Assembly: GCA_947174375.1 (NCBI GenBank)
Contig: CAMWIS010000003.1
Span: 1-32,579 of the forward strand
Reading direction: 5' to 3'
Origin: an uncultured Bacteroidales bacterium
GTDB taxonomy: Bacteria > Bacteroidota > Bacteroidia > Bacteroidales > P3
Length of the DNA stretch: 32,579 nucleotides
Shown: piece after piece, positions 28,544 to 32,579 of the stretch
Layout: the number at the start of each line of letters is the position of its first letter
How positions within the stretch are numbered: position 1 is the stretch's first letter
Program-made: the position numbers and the translations under genes
The notes under the pieces: generated by a model
The model's database searches: none
What the model was told of the DNA's origin: nothing
Seen by the model: the letters and a program-made list of their open reading frames with translations, nothing else

Positions 28544-29179
28544 ATGAACAAGCAACTCAGAATCGTCCTGCAAATCGCCTTGGGCATCATCGCCGTGGTA
28601 TTGGCCCTTTTCATCTACCGGGGTATCATGAAACCGGTGCGTTTCAACCAGGAAAAAGACCAGCGTGCCGCCGTGGTCGTACAACGTCTCAAAGACATCC
28701 GTACGGTACAGGAAGCCTATAAGAAGGCCTATGGCCATTTCATCAGCGATATCGACAGCATCGTCCTGTTCCTGCAAGACGGTGAGTTGCCCTACACGCG
28801 CATGATCGGTACGGTGCCCGACTCCTTGACCGAAGAAGAGGCCATCAAGCTCAAGATCGTTTCGCGTGAGACGTTTACCGAAAACGCCTACAACGTTTTG
28901 TTCCCGAACGAAACCGACAAGGCCGGCCACCTGGCGCGTCTGGCTTATGTGCCCTATACGCAGCAGACGGAAAAAATCGACCTGCAGGCCGGTTTCATCG
29001 AAAAGAACGGCTACCACGTGCCGGTTTTCGAAGCCAAGGTGCCTTTCGAACTGTTCCTGAACGGCATGGATGAACAGCTCATCCGCAACACGGTTTCCCA
29101 AGCCAACGACTTGAACCGCTATCCGGGCGTCAAGGTCGGCAGCATGGAAGAAGCCATCACCGACGGTAACTGGGAATAA
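28544..29179 (+). CDS. Conserved hypothetical single-TM membrane protein
   Basis: 211 aa; one N-terminal TM (IVLQIALGIIAVVLALFIYRGI), then a soluble domain (VVQRLKDIRTVQEAYKKAYGHFISDIDSIVLFLQDG). Has its own promoter. Confidence 0.75.
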   Translation: MNKQLRIVLQIALGIIAVVLALFIYRGIMKPVRFNQEKDQRAAVVVQRLKDIRTVQEAYKKAYGHFISDIDSIVLFLQDGELPYTRMIGTVPDSLTEEEAIKLKIVSRETFTENAYNVLFPNETDKAGHLARLAYVPYTQQTEKIDLQAGFIEKNGYHVPVFEAKVPFELFLNGMDEQLIRNTVSQANDLNRYPGVKVGSMEEAITDGNWE

Positions 29180-29182
29180 ACG

Positions 29183-30055
29183 ATGGCATGGTTCTGCACC
29201 CAAAGGTGCATCAGCCCGCAATTACAGCAATACCGCGAGTCGGAACTGAGCCTGCGCCTGTTGTTGCGCAAGGGTGAAGTCCTGTTTTCCGTACAGGCCG
29301 ACGATTTGCGCGTTCTTTGTACCGGTATTTACGTTTATCAAGACGATGGTCTGCATACCGCGCCGTCCGCTACCGACGATTCGCCGCAGCGGGCGGCCGC
29401 TTTGTTTAAGCAGCGGCTCTCCGAGCTGAGCCAGGCCGAAGTGTTGCTGAACCCCGACTGGCATTACCGCTGTGTGGAATATACGGTGGCCGACGAAGCC
29501 GCCCTGTTGATGCCGGCCGAATACGGCCTGACGCCCGACGCCACGACCGTTTTGCACACGCTCTATCCGATACCGGCCCAAAGCGAGGAAATCAAGGTAG
29601 AGAAATTCAAGCAACGGCGGATGCATTGCCATATCGTGACGGGCTTCCCCGAATTCTATATCCCGGCGGTGACCTCCCTCTACCCTAAGGCCGAACACAA
29701 AAGCGTCTATCTGCGCCTGGCCGAACGTTTCTTTACGACCGACGACCTGCCCAAACGCTTTCCGAACCATGTGCTGCTCTGCCTGCGGCCGCCCTATTTC
29801 GACCTTTGGCTCAAAGGGCCGGAAGGCCTGCTGTTGGCCAACCGCTACCCCTATCACAACTTCGACAACCTGCTCTATTACCTGCTCTACGCGCTCAACA
29901 AACACAAGATAGACGCGGGCAACACGTTCCTGTTGGCCTGCGGGGCGGCCCGCGCCGAACAAATCGGCGAGCGGCTCGACGCCCATGTCGGCAGCTGGGC
30001 TTACCCGCCCTTCGAAAGCCATACGCTCTGCCTGCCGGCCATCTACAAAGCCTGA
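29183..30055 (+). CDS. DUF3822 family protein
   Basis: 290 aa; LYPKAEHKSVYLRLAERFF..., YPYHNFDNLLYYLLYALNKHKID, position immediately upstream of rsmD as I recall for Bacteroidota DUF3822 genes. Confidence 0.72.
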   Translation: MAWFCTQRCISPQLQQYRESELSLRLLLRKGEVLFSVQADDLRVLCTGIYVYQDDGLHTAPSATDDSPQRAAALFKQRLSELSQAEVLLNPDWHYRCVEYTVADEAALLMPAEYGLTPDATTVLHTLYPIPAQSEEIKVEKFKQRRMHCHIVTGFPEFYIPAVTSLYPKAEHKSVYLRLAERFFTTDDLPKRFPNHVLLCLRPPYFDLWLKGPEGLLLANRYPYHNFDNLLYYLLYALNKHKIDAGNTFLLACGAARAEQIGERLDAHVGSWAYPPFESHTLCLPAIYKA

Positions 30056-30062
30056 CACCGAT

Positions 30063-30611
30063 ATGCGCATCATCAGCGGTCTTTATAAGGGACGACGGTT
30101 CCAAGCCCCCGACCGGTTGCCGGTACGGCCTACGACCGACATGGCCAAGGAAAGCCTGTTCAATATCCTCAACAGCCTGATGGCTTTGGAAGACCTGCAC
30201 GTGCTGGACTTATGCGCCGGCATCGGCAGCATCTCGTTTGAATTCTATTCGCGGGGCGCGGCCGAAGTGCTGGCCGTGGACCAATACGGGCCGTGCGTGG
30301 ATTTTATCCGGCAGCAGGCCGCCTCCTGGCAGATGGAAAACCTGCGCGTCTTGCGGCAGGATGTCTGCGATTTTCTGCGCAAGGCCGTCGGCGGCGCGCC
30401 CCGTTTCGACCTCATTTTCGCCGACCCGCCCTACGACGCGCCCTTTCTCGAAACCCTGCCGGCACTCGTCGCGGCCTCCGGCCTGCTCAAACCCGGCGGC
30501 CGGTTCATCCTGGAACACGGCAAGGCGCACGACTTTACGCAACGCCCCGACTTTGAGCAAGAGCGGCGCTACGGCAAAGTCCATTTCAGTTTTTTCCAAA
30601 AGGCGGAATAA
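30063..30611 (+). CDS. rsmD: 16S rRNA (guanine(966)-N(2))-methyltransferase RsmD
   Basis: ORF 29985..30611 with likely start at the ATG 30063: MRIISGLYKGRRFQAPDRLPVRPTTDMAKESLFNIL..., VLDLCAGIGSISFEFYSRGA, DLIFADPPYDAPF. Confidence 0.93.
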   Translation: MRIISGLYKGRRFQAPDRLPVRPTTDMAKESLFNILNSLMALEDLHVLDLCAGIGSISFEFYSRGAAEVLAVDQYGPCVDFIRQQAASWQMENLRVLRQDVCDFLRKAVGGAPRFDLIFADPPYDAPFLETLPALVAASGLLKPGGRFILEHGKAHDFTQRPDFEQERRYGKVHFSFFQKAE

Positions 30612-30620
30612 AGTCTCCGT

Positions 30621-31778
30621 TTAGAATCCCCCCAACAGTCCGACGAGGCCGATCAGAATGGCCACGAGGCTCTTGATGCCCTTGAGCAAGACGAATTGGC
30701 GGCGCGACTCCGACAGCAGCACGAGCGACGTATGCCCGTCCTGCACGAACGCGTTGACGAGCAGGACGCTCAACGGCACCACCGAGGCCGCATAGAGTTT
30801 GACGAACAGGAAATGCGGGCCGGAATACGGAATCCAGCCGATGCCGAGCGCGAGCAGCATCCAGAACAGCGGCCGCATCCAAAAGCCGTCCGCCTGTCCG
30901 GACGCCGGCACGAAGGTTTCCCAACACAACAGCACGTAAATCGTACCCAACGTCCACAGGAAAATCGACAGGAAGTGTTCCTTGACGACGTGTCCCCAGA
31001 TATGTTCCTTGATGAAATGCCCGTCGGCGCGGCACAGCACCGCGATGGCGGCCAGTCCGAGCAGCAGGAACAGGCCGTTTTCAAACAGCCATTCGCCCCA
31101 TCCTTCGCCATGCGCGTGCCCTTCGTGCGCGTGTGCCGCGCCGCAGGCGGCGTGCCAACACGGCAAATCGACGAGCAGGCCGACGGTGTACCACAGCAAG
31201 ACCGCCAGCAACAAGAGCCGGATGCCGAGCGTCAGGTAACGGTATCGGGCCGGTTGCGAGGGCGCCGCCGTTTCGTGGGCATGGTGATGATGGTGGTGAT
31301 GACCGTGCGCCGGCACGCGGTCTTCCGCATGGGTCTGCAAATGGTCGTGCGAGCGGGTCTTCCATTGACGCAAGGCCGGGATGCGGTTGGCCAACAGGCC
31401 CAAGCCGATGCCCGCGGCCGTCAGCCCGAGGCTGATTTCAAACGTCAGACCCGGCATCATGCCCCACATCCGGAACGCATCGTCGCCGAGGGCCGTGACC
31501 GAGGCCGCCAGCACCGCGCCGAAGCGCCAAAAGCCGTGCGTATAGAAGCTGACGGCCGCGAAGCCGCCCACACAGCCCGGAATCCAGCCCAACAGCGCCC
31601 CCATGCAGACCGACTGCCAGCCGCTGCGCCCCTCCGCCCGCATCTGCCAACGCGTGGCGGGCCGCTTGATGGCGACATACTCCATGAGCGTCATGATCAT
31701 CAAGACGAAACACGACAACTGCATGGCTTCTCCCAACGGCTCCAAGCCCCATGTATCCCAATTCAACTGCATCTCCAT
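30621..31778 (-). CDS. Putative 10-TM heavy-metal exporter (ArsP_2-like) with His-rich loops
   Basis: 385 aa polytopic protein; WIPGCVGGFAAVSFYTHG and IGWIPYSGPHFLFVKLYA repeats; loop AHGHHHHHHHAHE and second cluster CWHAACGAAHAHEGHAHGEGW. Confidence 0.75.
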   Translation of the reverse strand: MEMQLNWDTWGLEPLGEAMQLSCFVLMIMTLMEYVAIKRPATRWQMRAEGRSGWQSVCMGALLGWIPGCVGGFAAVSFYTHGFWRFGAVLAASVTALGDDAFRMWGMMPGLTFEISLGLTAAGIGLGLLANRIPALRQWKTRSHDHLQTHAEDRVPAHGHHHHHHHAHETAAPSQPARYRYLTLGIRLLLLAVLLWYTVGLLVDLPCWHAACGAAHAHEGHAHGEGWGEWLFENGLFLLLGLAAIAVLCRADGHFIKEHIWGHVVKEHFLSIFLWTLGTIYVLLCWETFVPASGQADGFWMRPLFWMLLALGIGWIPYSGPHFLFVKLYAASVVPLSVLLVNAFVQDGHTSLVLLSESRRQFVLLKGIKSLVAILIGLVGLLGGF

Positions 31779-31784
31779 TCAAAT

Positions 31785-32579
31785 TTACCACGCCGGATAA
31801 CGCACCTCCTGCAAGAACAGTGCGTGTCCTGGCACCGATTCCCCCGCTTGGCAACGGTCGCGGCCGTCCAAAATGGCCGGCACGTCCGCCACGGCGAAAC
31901 GGCCCTGCCCCACGGCCAAGAGCGTGCCCACCATCGCGCGCACCATATTGCGCAGGAAACGGTCGGCCGAGAACACGAAGCAATAGCGGCCGTCGCCCAA
32001 ATCCCGTATCTCGGCCCGCCGCAGGTCGCAGATATGCGAGCTGTCCGCGCCGTGCAGCTTCTCGAACGCGCTGAAATCGCGCCGCCCCACAAGTAAGGCC
32101 GCGGCCGCGCGCATGGCGTCCATATCCACCGCTTGCCGCACGAAATAACTGCCCTCCGCGATAAACGGGTTTTTAATCACGTGAATATAATAATGGTAAG
32201 TCCGCTCCACGGCCGAAAAACGCGCATGGCAATCCAAGGGCACCTCGAACAGCCGGTAGAGGGCGATGTCGGCCCCCACCAAGGCATTCAGCTGATAGAC
32301 CCAATGCGCGTAAACGTTCGTCAAATCCTTACCCGCCGCCTTTTCGCCACGCGCGACCGCGGCCGCCCATACGTCTTCCTCCAAATCGAAATGCGCATAG
32401 TACGAAACGGCGTGCACGCCCGTGTCGGTCCGCCCCGCGCCGGTCAGCCGCAAGGAGGCCTTGAACAATACGCCCAGCGCCCGTTCCACCGTCCCCTGCA
32501 CGCTCGGCACGCCGGGTTGCACCTGCCAGCCGCAGAACGAGCGGCCGTTATACGCCATATGTAGGAAAAACCGTCTCAA
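31785..32579 (-). CDS. truA: tRNA pseudouridine(38-40) synthase TruA (5' end at window edge, possibly truncated)
   Basis: 264 aa; AYNGRSFCGWQVQPGVPSVQGTVERAL, LTGAGRTDTGVHAVSYYAHFDLE, RFLRNMVRAMVGTLLAVGQG. The first codon in the window is TTG, so the true start is uncertain. Confidence 0.95.
   Translation of the reverse strand: MRRFFLHMAYNGRSFCGWQVQPGVPSVQGTVERALGVLFKASLRLTGAGRTDTGVHAVSYYAHFDLEEDVWAAAVARGEKAAGKDLTNVYAHWVYQLNALVGADIALYRLFEVPLDCHARFSAVERTYHYYIHVIKNPFIAEGSYFVRQAVDMDAMRAAAALLVGRRDFSAFEKLHGADSSHICDLRRAEIRDLGDGRYCFVFSADRFLRNMVRAMVGTLLAVGQGRFAVADVPAILDGRDRCQAGESVPGHALFLQEVRYPAW

Noticed and set aside
29985-30062. N-terminal extension of RsmD ORF
   Set aside because: Overlaps DUF3822; RsmD proteins begin at MRIISG, so the start at 30063 is preferred.
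31275-31311. Simple-repeat-like atggtgatgatggtggtgatg tract as a microsatellite/CRISPR-like repeat
   Set aside because: It is the codon run of the His-rich loop in the metal exporter; no repeat-spacer structure.
30696-32096. 466-aa plus-strand ORF opposite the metal exporter and truA
   Set aside because: Spans two clear minus-strand genes; Arg/Gln/His-rich shadow translation.

Overview
The window looks like a Bacteroidota (probably Bacteroidales) chromosomal segment. It appears to have two compositional halves. About 1-15,150 has moderate GC by eye and holds one tightly packed minus-strand gene block, in transcription order: MATE transporter fused to an RsbW-like HATPase domain -> 2973-aa trimodular NRPS ending in a thioester reductase (A-T-C-A-T-C-A-T-R) -> PaaK-like adenylate-forming enzyme -> Cache/SpoIIE-type PP2C phosphatase/RsbW-like HATPase fusion -> stand-alone STAS protein -> Sfp-type phosphopantetheinyl transferase. 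The last gene is cut by the window start and absent from the ORF track. I read this as a peptide-aldehyde biosynthetic locus with a built-in partner-switching signalling module, and it is the main candidate for an undescribed system. About 15,180-32,579 is more GC-rich and mostly core-like: an O-antigen-ligase-like protein, a V/A-type ATPase operon (E-DUF2764-A-B-D-I-K) whose K subunit keeps the Na+-ligand residues I recall from Enterococcus NtpK, a fused SpmAB-like protein, a DUF5103/T9SS plug-like protein, an amino-sugar-kinase-like/RapZ-C fusion, a conserved small membrane protein, DUF3822, rsmD, a His-rich ArsP_2-like heavy-metal exporter and truA. No rRNA, tRNA, CRISPR array or transposase was recognised. 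All family calls come from reading motifs; no database search was run.
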